A stretch of 64,000 bases of DNA from Pseudomonas capeferrum (GTDB taxonomy: Bacteria; Pseudomonadota; Gammaproteobacteria; Pseudomonadales; Pseudomonadaceae). Numbering within the stretch: the first letter of the stretch is position 1; every line of letters starts with the position of its first letter. Where the stretch lies: NCBI RefSeq assembly GCF_000731675.1, contig NZ_JMIT01000003.1:602058-666057 (forward strand). The letters run 5' to 3'. Positions 35,189 through 46,179 of the stretch are shown here, piece after piece. The translations under genes and the position numbers were made by a program. Under the pieces are notes generated by a model. That model saw nothing but the letters and a program-made list of their open reading frames with translations, had not been told where the DNA came from and ran no database searches.

Positions 35189-35839
35189 TCAAACTTCGCG
35201 CAGGTTATGGCAGCGCCTGAACCGCGCCTCCAGGTTGCGATCCGGCATCTGGTGAGTGCGCAATGCGTTCAAGGTCTGCTCCACGTACTCGCGCGTGGTG
35301 CCATACCGCCCCTTGGCACTGGCAAGGATCTGGCTGAGCAGCGTATCTGGCAGATTCCCCGCATAGCACGGCAAGTGGCGCTCCAGCACAAAACCCAAGG
35401 CCTGCACCTTGCTGCCATCCCCCAACCGGCAACTGAGCCAGTGCGGGCGGTAGGCCGGGTAAGGCATCTCCCTCTGCCACAGCGCCATCAGCGAATCATC
35501 CAGGTTGCTTTCATCCAGCCGATAGGCAAAACCGCTGCACGACCCGCCACGGTCCAGGCCGAACACCAGGCCCGGTATTTCCGGCGTGCCACGGTGCTCG
35601 TGCGACCACAGGTACAGCCCACGGTGGTACCCATGCACCCGCGCCCGCTGACGCTCAACCGAACTGCACTCCGGGCGCCAGATCAACGAGCCATAGGCAA
35701 ACAACCACACCGGCCCGCCTTCATGGCGTGACATGGTCGTGTGCATGGAGTTGATCAATTGCTCGCGGGTCAATTGCTGGCCGAAATCGAGCGCCGGAGG
35801 GTAAGAACTATTCCAGGATAACTGTTGAAGTGCCGACAT
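35189..35839 (-). CDS. ChaC-type gamma-glutamylcyclotransferase
   Basis: A 216-residue protein of the ChaC family, which splits gamma-glutamyl peptides such as glutathione to 5-oxoproline. The signature LFAYGSLIWRPE, the glycine-rich substrate loop, is at about residue 46. It continues with VHGYHRGLYLWSHEHRGTPE and a GLVFGLDRGG segment. The catalytic glutamate region is not certain from inspection. It is monocistronic and leftward, with its own promoter in the 246-bp gap to its right. Confidence 0.87.
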   Translation of the reverse strand: MSALQQLSWNSSYPPALDFGQQLTREQLINSMHTTMSRHEGGPVWLFAYGSLIWRPECSSVERQRARVHGYHRGLYLWSHEHRGTPEIPGLVFGLDRGGSCSGFAYRLDESNLDDSLMALWQREMPYPAYRPHWLSCRLGDGSKVQALGFVLERHLPCYAGNLPDTLLSQILASAKGRYGTTREYVEQTLNALRTHQMPDRNLEARFRRCHNLREV

Positions 35840-36036
35840 AAGCTGCCGCCATTATTCCCCGTGAACTACAGTCGTAGCGAGCGTCGCTGTGTGCCAGGGC
35901 CTGCGCCCCGCACCCAAGGTGTCTGGATTAACCTTAGGATATAAACAGGCCAATACTCAAGCCCCGCAGCTAAAGTTTCACGCGAACTTCCGACGGTTGG
36001 AGCGCATTGTTTCAAGCCGGGTGAAAGTTATTAGCC

Positions 36037-36059
36037 AAGGCGGTAACAATTACCGCCTT
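36037..36059. terminator. Perfect 10-bp hairpin upstream of the flavin reductase 3' end
   Basis: AAGGCGGTAA-CAA-TTACCGCCTT is a perfect stem with a 3-nt loop, 27 bp beyond the leftward reductase stop. It likely ends the ubiD-reductase transcript, though there is only a weak T-rich tract (CTTGGCTAATAACTTT). The rest of 35840-36085 holds the ChaC promoter region and no supportable gene. Confidence 0.55.
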
Positions 36060-36085
36060 ATACCCAGTGGTTCAAACTTCGGTTA

Positions 36086-37054
36086 TTAGCCACGCGGCGC
36101 GTAGGCAAATACATCCGCGCGCATGCGGTGCGCATCCATGCCCGCCTCGACCAGCGCATCGAGGGTGGCATAGACCATGTTGGGCGAGCCGCTGGCATAC
36201 ACATGCACGGTATTGAGGTCAGGGATGTCTTCGCAAACCGCCTCGTGCAGCATGCCGCACCGGCCTTCCCACCCGCACAGGTCACTGACGACCTTGTGCA
36301 GGAACAGGTTGGGCAAGTGCTGCCATTGGTCCCAGTGCTCGATCTGGTAGAAATCCTCGGGCCGGCGCACACCCCAATACAGGTGTACCGGATGCTTGAA
36401 ACCCTGGGCGCGGCAGTGCTCGACCAGGCTGTGCATCTGGCCCATCCCCGTACCGGCAGCGATCAGCACCAGCGGGCCGTCTGGCAGCTCGGCCAGGTGC
36501 GCATCGCCGAACGGCAGTTCGATACGTGCCAGGCGATCGCGCTGCAATTGCTCGATCAACTGCAGTGCGCTGGGTTCACGCGCCAGCACGTGCAGCTCCA
36601 GCTCACGCCCACCGTGGGGGGCCGAGGCCAGGGAGAACGCCGCCTGCTTGCCGCCTTCACGCTCGATCATCAGATACTGCCCGGCGTGATAACGCGGCGG
36701 CTTGCCCGCAGGCGCACGCAGGCGCACGCGCCAGACGTCGCCCCCGACGTCGACGCATTCGCTCACGCTGCACGCCAGCTTGCGCACTGGCAGCTCGCCC
36801 AGGGCGAGCACACCATCCCAGAGCAACACGCAATCCTCCAGCGGTTCGGCAATGCAGGTGAACAGCTCGCCATGGTCGCGTACTTCGCCGTTCTGGCGGA
36901 CGCTCCCTTCTACCAGCAAAGCGGCGCAGACATGGCAATTGCCATTGCGGCAGCTGTTGGGGCAGTCATAGCCCAGCCGCCGCGCTCCATCCAGGATCCG
37001 TTCCCCGGGTTCGAGCGCCAGCACTGCCCCGGACGGCTGCAACGTTACCTGCAT
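36086..37054 (-). CDS. 2Fe-2S ferredoxin/flavin-dependent NAD(P)H reductase (AscD/Fre-like)
   Basis: A 322-residue electron-transfer reductase. The N-terminal plant-type 2Fe-2S domain has CPNSCRNGNCHVCAA with three of the cluster cysteines and a later LFTCIAEP with the fourth. It is followed by an FAD-binding barrel (YHAGQYLMIE) and an NAD-binding domain (VLIAAGTGMGQMHSL). The start at MQVTLQPSG overlaps the ubiD stop (TGATG), so it is translationally coupled to ubiD; the ATG at 37078 lies inside ubiD. In E. coli the flavin reductase fre also neighbours ubiD, so supplying reduced flavin for prFMN formation is a reasonable inference. Confidence 0.88.
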   Translation of the reverse strand: MQVTLQPSGAVLALEPGERILDGARRLGYDCPNSCRNGNCHVCAALLVEGSVRQNGEVRDHGELFTCIAEPLEDCVLLWDGVLALGELPVRKLACSVSECVDVGGDVWRVRLRAPAGKPPRYHAGQYLMIEREGGKQAAFSLASAPHGGRELELHVLAREPSALQLIEQLQRDRLARIELPFGDAHLAELPDGPLVLIAAGTGMGQMHSLVEHCRAQGFKHPVHLYWGVRRPEDFYQIEHWDQWQHLPNLFLHKVVSDLCGWEGRCGMLHEAVCEDIPDLNTVHVYASGSPNMVYATLDALVEAGMDAHRMRADVFAYAPRG

Positions 37055-38520
37055 CAATCTATTCCCAACTGATCCCACAGCTCATCGATACGGCGGGTGA
37101 CGGCTTCGTCCTTGACGATGACCCGCCCCCATTCGCGTGTAGTCTCGCCCGGCCACTTGTGGGTGGCATCCAGGCCCATCTTCGATCCCAACCCCGACAC
37201 CGGCGACGCGAAGTCCAGGTAGTCGATCGGGGTGTTGTCGATCATCACCGTATCACGCTTGGGGTCCATGCGCGTGGTGATGGCCCAGATCACGTCATTC
37301 CAGTCGCGGGCGTTGATGTCGTCGTCGGTGACGATAACAAACTTGGTGTACATGAACTGTCGCAGGAACGACCACACCCCCAGCATCACGCGCTTGGCGT
37401 GGCCTGGGTACTGCTTTTTCATGGTCACCACCGCCATGCGGTACGAACAACCTTCCGGCGGCAGGTAGAAGTCGACGATCTCCGGGAACTGCTTCTGCAG
37501 GATCGGCACGAACACTTCGTTCAGCGCCACCCCGAGAATGGCCGGCTCATCGGGCGGGCGGCCGGTGTAGGTGCTGTGGTAGATCGGTTTCTGCCGGTGG
37601 GTGATGCGCTCGACCGTGAACACCGGGAAGCTGTCCACTTCGTTGTAGTAACCGGTGTGGTCGCCATAGGGGCCTTCGGGCGCCATTTCGCCAGGGTGGA
37701 TCACCCCTTCGAGGATGATCTCGGCGGTGGCCGGTACCTGCAGGTTGCTGCCACGGCACTTGACCAGCTCGGTGCGGTTGCCACGCAGCAGGCCGGCGAA
37801 GGCGTACTCGGACAGGGTATCCGGCACGGGCGTCACCGCCCCAAGAATGGTCGCCGGGTCTGCGCCCAGCGCCACGGCAACCGGGAACGGCTGGCCGGGG
37901 TGCTTCTCGCACCATTCGCGGTAGTCCAGCGCGCCACCGCGGTGGCTCAGCCAGCGCATGATGACCTTGTTGCGGCCGATGACCTGCTGGCGGTAGATAC
38001 CCAGGTTCTGGCGGTCCTTGTTGGGGCCGCGGGTCACGGTCAGGCCCCAGGTGATCAGCGGCGCCACATCGCCTGGCCAGCAATGCTGGATCGGCAGCTG
38101 GCCGAGGTCGACGTCGTCACCTTCGACCACCACCTCCTGGCACACGGCATCCTTGACCACCTTGGGCGCCATCGACACGACCTTCTTGAAGATCGGCAGT
38201 TTCGACCAGGCGTCCTTCAGGCCCTTCGGCGGCTCGGGCTCCTTGAGAAAGGCCAGCAACTTGCCGATTTCGCGCAGTTCTTCGACCGACTCGGCGCCCA
38301 TGCCCATGGCCACCCGTTCTGGCGTACCGAACAGGTTGCCCAGCACCGGGATGTCGTAGCCGGTGGGCTTCTCGAACAGCAACGCCGGGCCCTTGGCACG
38401 CAGGGTGCGGTCGCAGACCTCGGTCATTTCCAGGACGGGAGAAATCGGAACCTGGATGCGCTTGAGTTCGCCGCGCTGTTCCAGGCCACGGATGAAGTCG
38501 CGCAAGTCGCGATACTGCAT
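37054..38520 (-). CDS. ubiD: 4-hydroxy-3-polyprenylbenzoate decarboxylase UbiD
   Basis: Prenylated-FMN-dependent decarboxylase of ubiquinone synthesis. It has 488 residues, the family length. Characteristic segments are [17 protein letters not shown] at the start, [19 protein letters not shown] (prFMN/metal region) and [20 protein letters not shown] carrying conserved catalytic acids. It is the first gene of a coupled pair with the iron-sulfur flavoreductase. The prFMN maker UbiX is not in the window. Confidence 0.96.
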   Translation of the reverse strand: MQYRDLRDFIRGLEQRGELKRIQVPISPVLEMTEVCDRTLRAKGPALLFEKPTGYDIPVLGNLFGTPERVAMGMGAESVEELREIGKLLAFLKEPEPPKGLKDAWSKLPIFKKVVSMAPKVVKDAVCQEVVVEGDDVDLGQLPIQHCWPGDVAPLITWGLTVTRGPNKDRQNLGIYRQQVIGRNKVIMRWLSHRGGALDYREWCEKHPGQPFPVAVALGADPATILGAVTPVPDTLSEYAFAGLLRGNRTELVKCRGSNLQVPATAEIILEGVIHPGEMAPEGPYGDHTGYYNEVDSFPVFTVERITHRQKPIYHSTYTGRPPDEPAILGVALNEVFVPILQKQFPEIVDFYLPPEGCSYRMAVVTMKKQYPGHAKRVMLGVWSFLRQFMYTKFVIVTDDDINARDWNDVIWAITTRMDPKRDTVMIDNTPIDYLDFASPVSGLGSKMGLDATHKWPGETTREWGRVIVKDEAVTRRIDELWDQLGID

Positions 38521-38667
38521 GCAGGAGCCTCGTGTTGGCCGTATCGGTCGGGGTGCAGAGTGTAGCGCCTAAGAGGGCAAAATGGCCAAGGGAGTCTGGG
38601 CCGCGCACAGTCTCACCGACTCTGGATACCCGGCACGCGATGTAACCTGGGCCGCACTCCGGGTGGG

Positions 38668-39000
38668 TCAACCACCGTGGTGCTGTTCACTACTATGCGA
38701 GACCACCTTAGACAGCCCTATTCCGAGTGCTTGCAGCACCTTCAATACGGTGGATAACCTTGGGTCACCGTCCGCTGACAACGCCCGATAGAGATTGGGG
38801 CGAGCAAGCCCGGTGGCCAGCGCAAGATTACCCATGCCGCCACGCGCTTCAGCCACACGCCGGACTGCCGTCAGAAAACCTGCAGCGCCACCAGGCTCAT
38901 CGATTTCCTCAAGCGCCACGGAGAGGTAATCGATGGCGAAGGCTTCGTCGTTACGGAGCATTTCGAGGACACTTTCTTCATGCGAGCGCGTGCCGGTCAT
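38668..39000 (-). CDS. Antidote (antitoxin) protein, HI1420/HigA-like HTH
   Basis: A 110-residue antitoxin of the TIGR02684 'addiction module antidote' type. The N-terminal part (VLEMLRNDEAFAIDYLSVAL) probably covers the toxin and the C-terminal Cro/CI-like helix-turn-helix (GMGNLALATGLARPNLYRAL) binds the operator. Its ATG overlaps the toxin stop (ATGA), which fixes the start at 39000 rather than 39024. The toxin-first order is normal for this class. Base composition is somewhat lower in GC than the flanking core genes. Confidence 0.88.
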   Translation of the reverse strand: MTGTRSHEESVLEMLRNDEAFAIDYLSVALEEIDEPGGAAGFLTAVRRVAEARGGMGNLALATGLARPNLYRALSADGDPRLSTVLKVLQALGIGLSKVVSHSSEQHHGG

Positions 39001-39323
39001 AGCTTTACCTTTTGCCTGTGCCAAAGCGCCTTGGCTTGGTCGATATCTGCCTGCTGCCTGTCTTTCGAGCCGCCGCCGAGCAGGAAAATAATCTTCCGCC
39101 CATGAGTGGCGTAGTAGATGCGGTAGCCTGGCCCAAAATCCAGTTTCATCTCGAACACGCCATCACCCACTGGCTCGGTCGCGCCGAAATGGCCCTGCTC
39201 TGCTCGGTCCACTCGCGTGGTAATTCGTGCTTTCGCCCTTGTGTCGCGAATGGTGTTTAACCATGCCTGGTAGAGATCCACGCCGTTGACGGATAGAACG
39301 TGATGAACTGTGTACATCCACAC
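38997..39323 (-). CDS. RelE/HigB-type killer protein (HI1419 family toxin)
   Basis: A 108-residue toxin of the RelE/ParE superfamily (TIGR02683 'addiction module killer'). Members cleave mRNA on the ribosome or otherwise block growth. It shows WLNTIRDTRAKARITTRVDR, then EMKLDFGPGYRIYYATHGRKIIFLLGGG and DIDQAKALW, the typical core. M1 or M3 could be the start. It is translationally coupled to the antitoxin. It is sandwiched between ubiD and rho, which are core genes, so it is probably an acquired module. Confidence 0.88.
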   Translation of the reverse strand: MWMYTVHHVLSVNGVDLYQAWLNTIRDTRAKARITTRVDRAEQGHFGATEPVGDGVFEMKLDFGPGYRIYYATHGRKIIFLLGGGSKDRQQADIDQAKALWHRQKVKL

Positions 39324-39473
39324 TGTACCTTATAAAAGACAATCCATGTCGAATTATCACCCGCCCGGTCGTTTGGGCTCGATACGGCGCAAGGCAAGAT
39401 ACCTTCAGTGGCCGCAGGCAGCATGGTGGCCTGCGTTCAGGGGGCTGGCTAACGATCTTTTGTGACAAGCAGC
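39324..39473. other. Gene-free gap between toxin promoter and rho terminator
   Basis: This gap contains the toxin promoter side and an inverted repeat CGCAGGC-N9-GCCTGCG at 39413-39435. GTACA occurs twice around 39311-39327, at the start of the toxin gene, possibly an antitoxin operator. Nothing coding is supported. Confidence 0.35.
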
Positions 39474-39500
39474 AAAAAGCCGGGTTTCCCCGGCTTTTTG
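39474..39500. terminator. Intrinsic terminator of rho
   Basis: AAAAAGCCGGG-TTTC-CCCGGCTTTTT gives a GC stem flanked by A and T runs 17 bp beyond the rho stop. It is symmetric enough to work in both directions. Confidence 0.88.
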
Positions 39501-39516
39501 TATGATGCAGCGAAGC

Positions 39517-40776
<1,260 letters not shown>

Positions 40777-40972
40777 AAGGGGAGTGACGTAATCATGTAT
40801 GAAGGGAGGATTAAGCTTCTGGCTTAATGAAGCCGCGCCGCTAGAAGGCGATAGGATCGCGCACAGATTCTAATTAGGAGTGCGTCGGCGACGGCGTGCA
40901 GGGGGCACTGGAGAAGCAGTGCGAGGCCGAATGTAACACTTGCTTTTTTCGACGTCTAGTGGGTTGGAAAAG

Positions 40973-41000
40973 AAAAGCCCCGGTTTTTCCGGGGCTTTTT
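40973..41000. terminator. Intrinsic terminator of trxA
   Basis: AAAAGCCCCGG-TTTTT-CCGGGGCTTTTT lies 4 bp beyond the trxA stop on the leftward strand. The stem is 9-11 bp with flanking A/T runs on both sides. Confidence 0.9.
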
Positions 41001-41004
41001 CACA

Positions 41005-41334
41005 TCACAGGTGGGCGTCGAGGAACGCGGCCAATTGCGATTTGGACAGTGCGCCGACCTTGGTGGCCTCGACGTTGCCGTTCTTGAACAGCATCAGCGT
41101 TGGGATGCCACGCACGCCGTGCTTGGCGGGGGTTTCCTGGTTCTCGTCGATGTTCAGCTTGGCGACGGTCAGTTTGCCCTCGTAAGTGCTGGCGATGTCG
41201 TCCAGGACTGGAGCGATCATTTTGCATGGGCCGCACCATTCAGCCCAGTAGTCGACCAGCACCGGGCCTTGAGCCTGCAGTACGGTGGCTTCGAAGTCCG
41301 CGTCGGTGACGTGTTTGATCAGATCGCTGCTCAT
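41005..41334 (-). CDS. trxA: Thioredoxin 1
   Basis: Cytoplasmic disulfide reductant. It has 109 residues with the active site WCGPC (C34-C37), the buried Asp in VLVDYWAEW and the cis-proline loop RGIPTLMLF. The start at [11 protein letters not shown] has GGAG 6-7 nt upstream; the ORF extends 13 codons further without a signal. The trxA-rho neighbourhood is conserved in gammaproteobacteria. It is divergent from ppx. Confidence 0.97.
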   Translation of the reverse strand: MSSDLIKHVTDADFEATVLQAQGPVLVDYWAEWCGPCKMIAPVLDDIASTYEGKLTVAKLNIDENQETPAKHGVRGIPTLMLFKNGNVEATKVGALSKSQLAAFLDAHL

Positions 41335-41579
41335 GGATATCTCCAGGGTCGTAAGCAAAAAAACGTGACCCATGATAGCCGCAGAGGCTGGCTACAGGAA
41401 GTCACAGACGATTGAGTGTAACTATAGTTGTGCAAGACGCCGCGAATCGAAAACTGTCATACGTGTGTCATAACATCGAATGGCACATTGCCTTGCATCA
41501 AGCCTTGGCGTGCCACGCGTTGGCGACAGCCCCGTATCGTGGCACGATTGCCAGGTTAACGACCGAGAACATCCAGATC

Positions 41580-43082
41580 ATGCCGCATACCAACGCGAAG
41601 AACCTGTCTCTGATCGCCGCCATCGACCTTGGCTCCAACAGTTTTCACATGGTCGTGGCCAAGGCCCACCACACCGAGATCCGTATTCTCGAACGGCTGG
41701 GGGAAAAGGTTCAGCTGGCCGCCGGCATCGACGAAGAGCGCAAGCTCAGCGAAGAAGCCATGCAACGAGGCCTCGATTGCCTCAAGCGCTTCGCCCAGTT
41801 GATCAACGGCCTGCCTGCGGGCGCCGTGCGCATCGTTGGCACCAACGCACTGCGCGAAGCGCGCAACCGTAACGAATTCATCCAGCGCGCCGAGGCCATT
41901 CTCGGCCACCCGGTGGAGGTGATTTCCGGCCGTGAGGAAGCCCGCCTAATCTACCTGGGCGTCTCCCACACCCTGGCCGACAATCCGGGCAAGCGCCTGG
42001 TCGCCGACATTGGCGGCGGCAGTACCGAGTTCATCATCGGCCAGCGTTTCGAGCCGCTGCTGCGCGAGAGCCTGCAGATGGGCTGCGTCAGTTTTACCCA
42101 GCGCTACTTCCGCGACGGCAAGATCACCCCGGCGCGCTATGCCCAGGCCTACACCGCCGCACGCCTGGAACTGATGAGCATCGAAAACGCCCTGCACCGC
42201 CTGACCTGGGACGAAGCCATCGGCTCGTCCGGCACCATTCGTGCCATCGGCGCAGCCATCAAGGCCAGTGGCCTGGGCAATGGCGAGGTCAACGCCGAGG
42301 GGCTGGCGTGGGTCAAACGCAAGCTGTTCAAGCTGGGTGAGGTCGACAAGATCGACTTCGACGGGGTCAAGCCAGACCGGCGCACTATCTTCCCGGCTGG
42401 CCTTGCGATTCTCGAGGCGATCTTCGATGCCCTCGAGCTGCAACGCATGGATCACTGCGACGGCGCCCTGCGCGAAGGCGTGCTGTTCGACCTGCTTGGC
42501 CGCCATCATCACGAAGACGTGCGCGAGCGCACCCTCAACTCATTGATGGAGCGCTACCACGTTGACCAAGGCCAGGCCGCGCGCGTCGAGCGCAAGGCAT
42601 TGCATGCCTTCGACCAAGTGGCCAAAGCCTGGAAGCTGGAAGACGGAAATTGGCGCGATCTTCTGGGTTGGGCGGCGAAAGTGCACGAAGTTGGGCTGGA
42701 CATTGCCCACTACCACTACCACAAGCACGGCGCCTACCTGATCGAACATTCCGACCTGTCAGGCTTCTCCCGCGAGGACCAGCAGATGATGGCCCTGCTG
42801 GTGCGCGGCCATCGCCGCAACATCCCCAGAGACAAATTCGCCGAGTTCGGCGATGAAGGCGTGCAGCTGATTCGCCTGTGCGTGCTGCTGCGCTTCGCCA
42901 TCCTGTTCCACCACATTCGTGGTACCCAACAGATGCCGAAAGTGCAGCTGCAAGCCGGCGACAACAGCCTCGAAGTGGTCTTCCCGCAGGGTTGGCTGGA
43001 GCAACACCAGCTGACCCAGGCCGACTTCGCCAACGAGGCGGAGTGGCTAGCCCGGGTCGGTTTCGTCCTCAGCGTACGTTGA
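41580..43082 (+). CDS. ppx: Exopolyphosphatase Ppx
   Basis: Processively removes phosphate from polyphosphate ends, and in the same family hydrolyses pppGpp. It has 500 residues. The ASKHA ATPase-like core has [15 protein letters not shown] (phosphate 1) and [15 protein letters not shown] (phosphate 2), and the C-terminal HD-like domain has [20 protein letters not shown]. The start at [12 protein letters not shown] gives the usual length; the frame runs open to 41412. Its 3' end overlaps the 3' end of ppk by 14 bp on the opposite strand. Confidence 0.95.
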   Translation: MPHTNAKNLSLIAAIDLGSNSFHMVVAKAHHTEIRILERLGEKVQLAAGIDEERKLSEEAMQRGLDCLKRFAQLINGLPAGAVRIVGTNALREARNRNEFIQRAEAILGHPVEVISGREEARLIYLGVSHTLADNPGKRLVADIGGGSTEFIIGQRFEPLLRESLQMGCVSFTQRYFRDGKITPARYAQAYTAARLELMSIENALHRLTWDEAIGSSGTIRAIGAAIKASGLGNGEVNAEGLAWVKRKLFKLGEVDKIDFDGVKPDRRTIFPAGLAILEAIFDALELQRMDHCDGALREGVLFDLLGRHHHEDVRERTLNSLMERYHVDQGQAARVERKALHAFDQVAKAWKLEDGNWRDLLGWAAKVHEVGLDIAHYHYHKHGAYLIEHSDLSGFSREDQQMMALLVRGHRRNIPRDKFAEFGDEGVQLIRLCVLLRFAILFHHIRGTQQMPKVQLQAGDNSLEVVFPQGWLEQHQLTQADFANEAEWLARVGFVLSVR

Positions 43083-45318
43083 GCACCGGGTTGCTCAGGC
43101 GCTCCAGCAGGGTCGCCTGGGCACTGCGCGGGTTCTGGTTGCCGGTCGGGGTGCTGCGCACGTAGCGCCCGTCCGACTGCAGCGTCCAGGCATGGGTGTT
43201 GTCGGTCAGGTAGCTTTCCAGCTCCTTCTTCACCCGCAGCAACAGCTTCTTGCCTTCGACGGGGAAGCACGTCTCGACGCGCTTGTCGAGGTTGCGTTCC
43301 ATCCAGTCGGCACTGGACAGGTAGATCTGCTCCTCGCCACCATTGAGGAAGTAGAACACCCGGGTGTGCTCCAGGAAGCGGCCAATGATCGAGCGCACGT
43401 GAATGTTGTGCGAAACCCCCGCAATGCCTGGCCGCAGGCAGCACATGCCGCGCACCACCAGGTCGATGCGCACGCCGGACTGGCTGGCCTTGTACAGCGC
43501 CTTGATGACCTTGGCGTCGGTCAGCGAGTTGAACTTGGCGATGATGTGCGCAGGCTTGCCTTCGAGCGCGAACTGGGTCTCGCGCGCAATCATGTCGAGC
43601 ATGCCCTTCTTCAGGGTGAACGGCGCGTGCAGCAGCTTCTTCATGCGCAGGGTCTTGCCCATGCCGATCAACTGGCTGAACAACTTGCCGACGTCTTCGG
43701 TCAGAGCGTCGTCGGACGTCAGCAGGCTGTAGTCGGTGTACAGACGGGCGTTGCCGGCGTGGTAGTTACCGGTGCCCAGGTGCGCATAACGCACGATTTC
43801 ACCGTGCTCGCGGCGCAGGATCAACATCATCTTGGCGTGGGTCTTGAACCCGACCACACCGTAGATCACCACCGCACCCGCAGCTTGCAGGCGGCTGGCC
43901 ATCTGCAGGTTGGACTCTTCGTCGAAGCGCGCGCGCAATTCGATCACCGCAGTGACCTCCTTGCCGTTACGGGCGGCGTCCACCAGCGCGTCGACGATCT
44001 CAGAGTTGGCACCGGAGCGGTACAGGGTCTGGCGCACGGCGAGCACATGCGGGTCCTTGGCAGCCTGGCGCAGCAGGTCGACCACCGGCGTGAAGGACTC
44101 GAACGGGTGCATCAGCAGGATGTCCTGCTTGCTGATCACGCTGAAGATGTTGTCGGCGTTCACCAGCAGCTTGGGGATCGCCGGGGTGAACGGCGTGTAT
44201 TGCAGCTGCGGGTGGCTGTCGAGGCCGGTGATGCTGAACAGGCGGGTAAGGTTGACCGGGCCGTTGACCTGGTACAGCTCGCTCTCGCTCAGGCTGAACT
44301 GTTTTAGCAGGTAATCCGAAAGGTGTTTCGGGCAGGTATCAGCCACCTCGAGGCGCACGGCGTCACCATAGCGGCGCGAGAACAGCTCGCCGCGCAGGGC
44401 GCGAGCCAGGTCGTCGACCTCTTCGGAGTCCAGTGCCAGGTCAGCGTTACGGGTCAGGCGGAACTGGTAGCAGCCCTTGACCTTCATGCCCTGGAACAGG
44501 TCGTCGGCGTGAGCGTGAATCATCGACGACAGGAACACGTAGTTGGCACCCGGGCCACCGACCTCTTCAGGCACCCGGATGACCCGCGGCAACAGGCGTG
44601 GCGCCGGGATGATCGCCAGGCCCGAGTCGCGGCCGAAGGCATCGACGCCTTCGAGCTCGACGATGAAGTTGAGGCTCTTGTTCACCAGCAAAGGGAACGG
44701 GTGGGTCGGGTCGAGGCCGATCGGGGTGATGATCGGGGCGATCTCGTCGCGGAAGAAGCGCCGCACCCAGGTCTTGAGCTTGGGCGTCCAGTGACGGCGG
44801 CGGATAAAGCGGATGTGGTGCTTTTCCAGCTCCGGCAGCAGCACATCGTTGAGGATGGCGTACTGGCGGTCCACCTCGGAGTGCACCAGCTCGCTGATGC
44901 GCGCCAGCGCCTGGTGCGGCTGCAGCCCGTCGGCACCGGCCTGTTCGCGGGCGAAGTTGATCTGCTTCTTGAGGCCGGCGACGCGGATCTCGAAGAACTC
45001 GTCGAGGTTGCTGGAGAAAATCAGCAGGAATTTCAGGCGTTCGAGCAGCGGGTAGCTCTCGTCCAGCGCCTGCTCCAGTACCCGAATGTTGAACTGCAGC
45101 TGCGACAGCTCGCGATGAATGTACAGGCTGCTGTCGTCAAGGCCGGGGACGGCGATCGCTGGTGCCGGCGCAGGGGCCGGTGCCGCAGCCTCGACCACCG
45201 GCGCAGGTTCTGGCTCGGGCTCTGGCGCTGGCGGCAGGTCTGGCGGGGTCTGCACCATCTCTTCGGGGACGGCCTGGGCGTCCTTGATCGCGACAGGGGT
45301 GAGCACTTCATTATTCAT
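43069..45318 (-). CDS. ppk: Polyphosphate kinase 1
   Basis: Makes polyphosphate from ATP through a phospho-histidine intermediate. It has 749 residues, longer than the E. coli enzyme (688) because of a Pro/Glu/Ala-rich N-terminal extension of about 55 residues before [15 protein letters not shown]. The catalytic region has [18 protein letters not shown] and [15 protein letters not shown], with the histidine expected to be phosphorylated, then [14 protein letters not shown] lies 8 nt before the ATG. It is convergent with ppx, with a 14-bp overlap of the coding ends. Confidence 0.96.
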   Translation of the reverse strand: MNNEVLTPVAIKDAQAVPEEMVQTPPDLPPAPEPEPEPAPVVEAAAPAPAPAPAIAVPGLDDSSLYIHRELSQLQFNIRVLEQALDESYPLLERLKFLLIFSSNLDEFFEIRVAGLKKQINFAREQAGADGLQPHQALARISELVHSEVDRQYAILNDVLLPELEKHHIRFIRRRHWTPKLKTWVRRFFRDEIAPIITPIGLDPTHPFPLLVNKSLNFIVELEGVDAFGRDSGLAIIPAPRLLPRVIRVPEEVGGPGANYVFLSSMIHAHADDLFQGMKVKGCYQFRLTRNADLALDSEEVDDLARALRGELFSRRYGDAVRLEVADTCPKHLSDYLLKQFSLSESELYQVNGPVNLTRLFSITGLDSHPQLQYTPFTPAIPKLLVNADNIFSVISKQDILLMHPFESFTPVVDLLRQAAKDPHVLAVRQTLYRSGANSEIVDALVDAARNGKEVTAVIELRARFDEESNLQMASRLQAAGAVVIYGVVGFKTHAKMMLILRREHGEIVRYAHLGTGNYHAGNARLYTDYSLLTSDDALTEDVGKLFSQLIGMGKTLRMKKLLHAPFTLKKGMLDMIARETQFALEGKPAHIIAKFNSLTDAKVIKALYKASQSGVRIDLVVRGMCCLRPGIAGVSHNIHVRSIIGRFLEHTRVFYFLNGGEEQIYLSSADWMERNLDKRVETCFPVEGKKLLLRVKKELESYLTDNTHAWTLQSDGRYVRSTPTGNQNPRSAQATLLERLSNPVLNVR

Positions 45319-45534
45319 CTGGACGTTCCTGGAGGACGTTAACGCCCTATCATCAATTGAGCGGGACGATAAGCGGCCATTATGACGCCTGTGTTACACC
45401 CACTGGCAAGCCTGCGACTTGTGGCCGAAGGCATTGTCCTTGTAGGAAATGTTCACGTCGAGACACATTTGGACACTTTCATCCACGCGCGCGAAGGGGT
45501 AGGCTGCGCGTTCATTTCGCCAGCACCTCAGAAA

Positions 45535-46179
45535 ATGCTTCAACAATTCCTGCAGGATTTCGGCTACTTCGCCCTTTTTCTAGGCACCTTCTTTGAAGGC
45601 GAGACCATCCTGGTGCTTGCGGGTTTTCTCGCGTTCCGCGGCTACATGGACATCAAGCTGGTGTGCCTGGTGGCCTTCCTGGGCAGCTATGCTGGCGACC
45701 AACTGTGGTACTTCATGGGCCGTCGCCATGGGCGCAAGATTCTGGCACGCAAGCCGCGCTGGCAGGCCATGGGTGATCGGGCGCTGGACCACATCCGCCG
45801 CCACCCCGACATCTGGGTGCTGAGTTTTCGCTTCGTCTATGGCCTGCGCACGGTGATGCCGGTGGCCATTGGCCTGTCGGGCTATCCGCCGCGCCGCTAC
45901 CTGCTGCTCAACGGCCTCGGCGCCGCCATCTGGGCGTTGGCCCTGGGTGCTGCGGCCTATCACTTCGGCGCTATCCTCGAAGGCCTGCTGGGTAATGTGA
46001 AGCGATACGAGCTATGGGTGCTCGGCGGCCTGCTGTTGCTTGGCGCCCTGCTCTGGCTGCGCCGGCGCTTTCGCACCATGCGCGCCGAGCGCAAGGCGGC
46101 CGCACTGGGCCAGGCCGCAGGCGCTGAGCAGGCTGTAGACCAGGAGCAGGAACCACCCCAGCGGCGTGATCAGCGCTAA
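45535..46179 (+). CDS. DedA family membrane protein
   Basis: Inner-membrane protein of the DedA/SNARE-associated family, 214 residues, related to undecaprenyl-phosphate or phospholipid flippases and membrane homeostasis. It shows FLGTFFEGETILVLAGFLA, GSYAGDQLWYFMGRRHGRK and the basic RFVYGLRTVMPVAIGLSGYP typical of the family. About five hydrophobic spans are followed by a charged Gln/Glu/Arg-rich tail. The start at MLQQFLQDFGYF fits the family; the frame extends to 45382. The last 168 bp overlap the 3' end of the convergent desaturase gene. Confidence 0.88.
   Translation: MLQQFLQDFGYFALFLGTFFEGETILVLAGFLAFRGYMDIKLVCLVAFLGSYAGDQLWYFMGRRHGRKILARKPRWQAMGDRALDHIRRHPDIWVLSFRFVYGLRTVMPVAIGLSGYPPRRYLLLNGLGAAIWALALGAAAYHFGAILEGLLGNVKRYELWVLGGLLLLGALLWLRRRFRTMRAERKAAALGQAAGAEQAVDQEQEPPQRRDQR

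Noticed and set aside
35889-36089. 66-codon ORF between the ChaC-like and flavoreductase genes
   Set aside because: Runs through a perfect hairpin and the 3' end of the reductase gene; no ribosome site.
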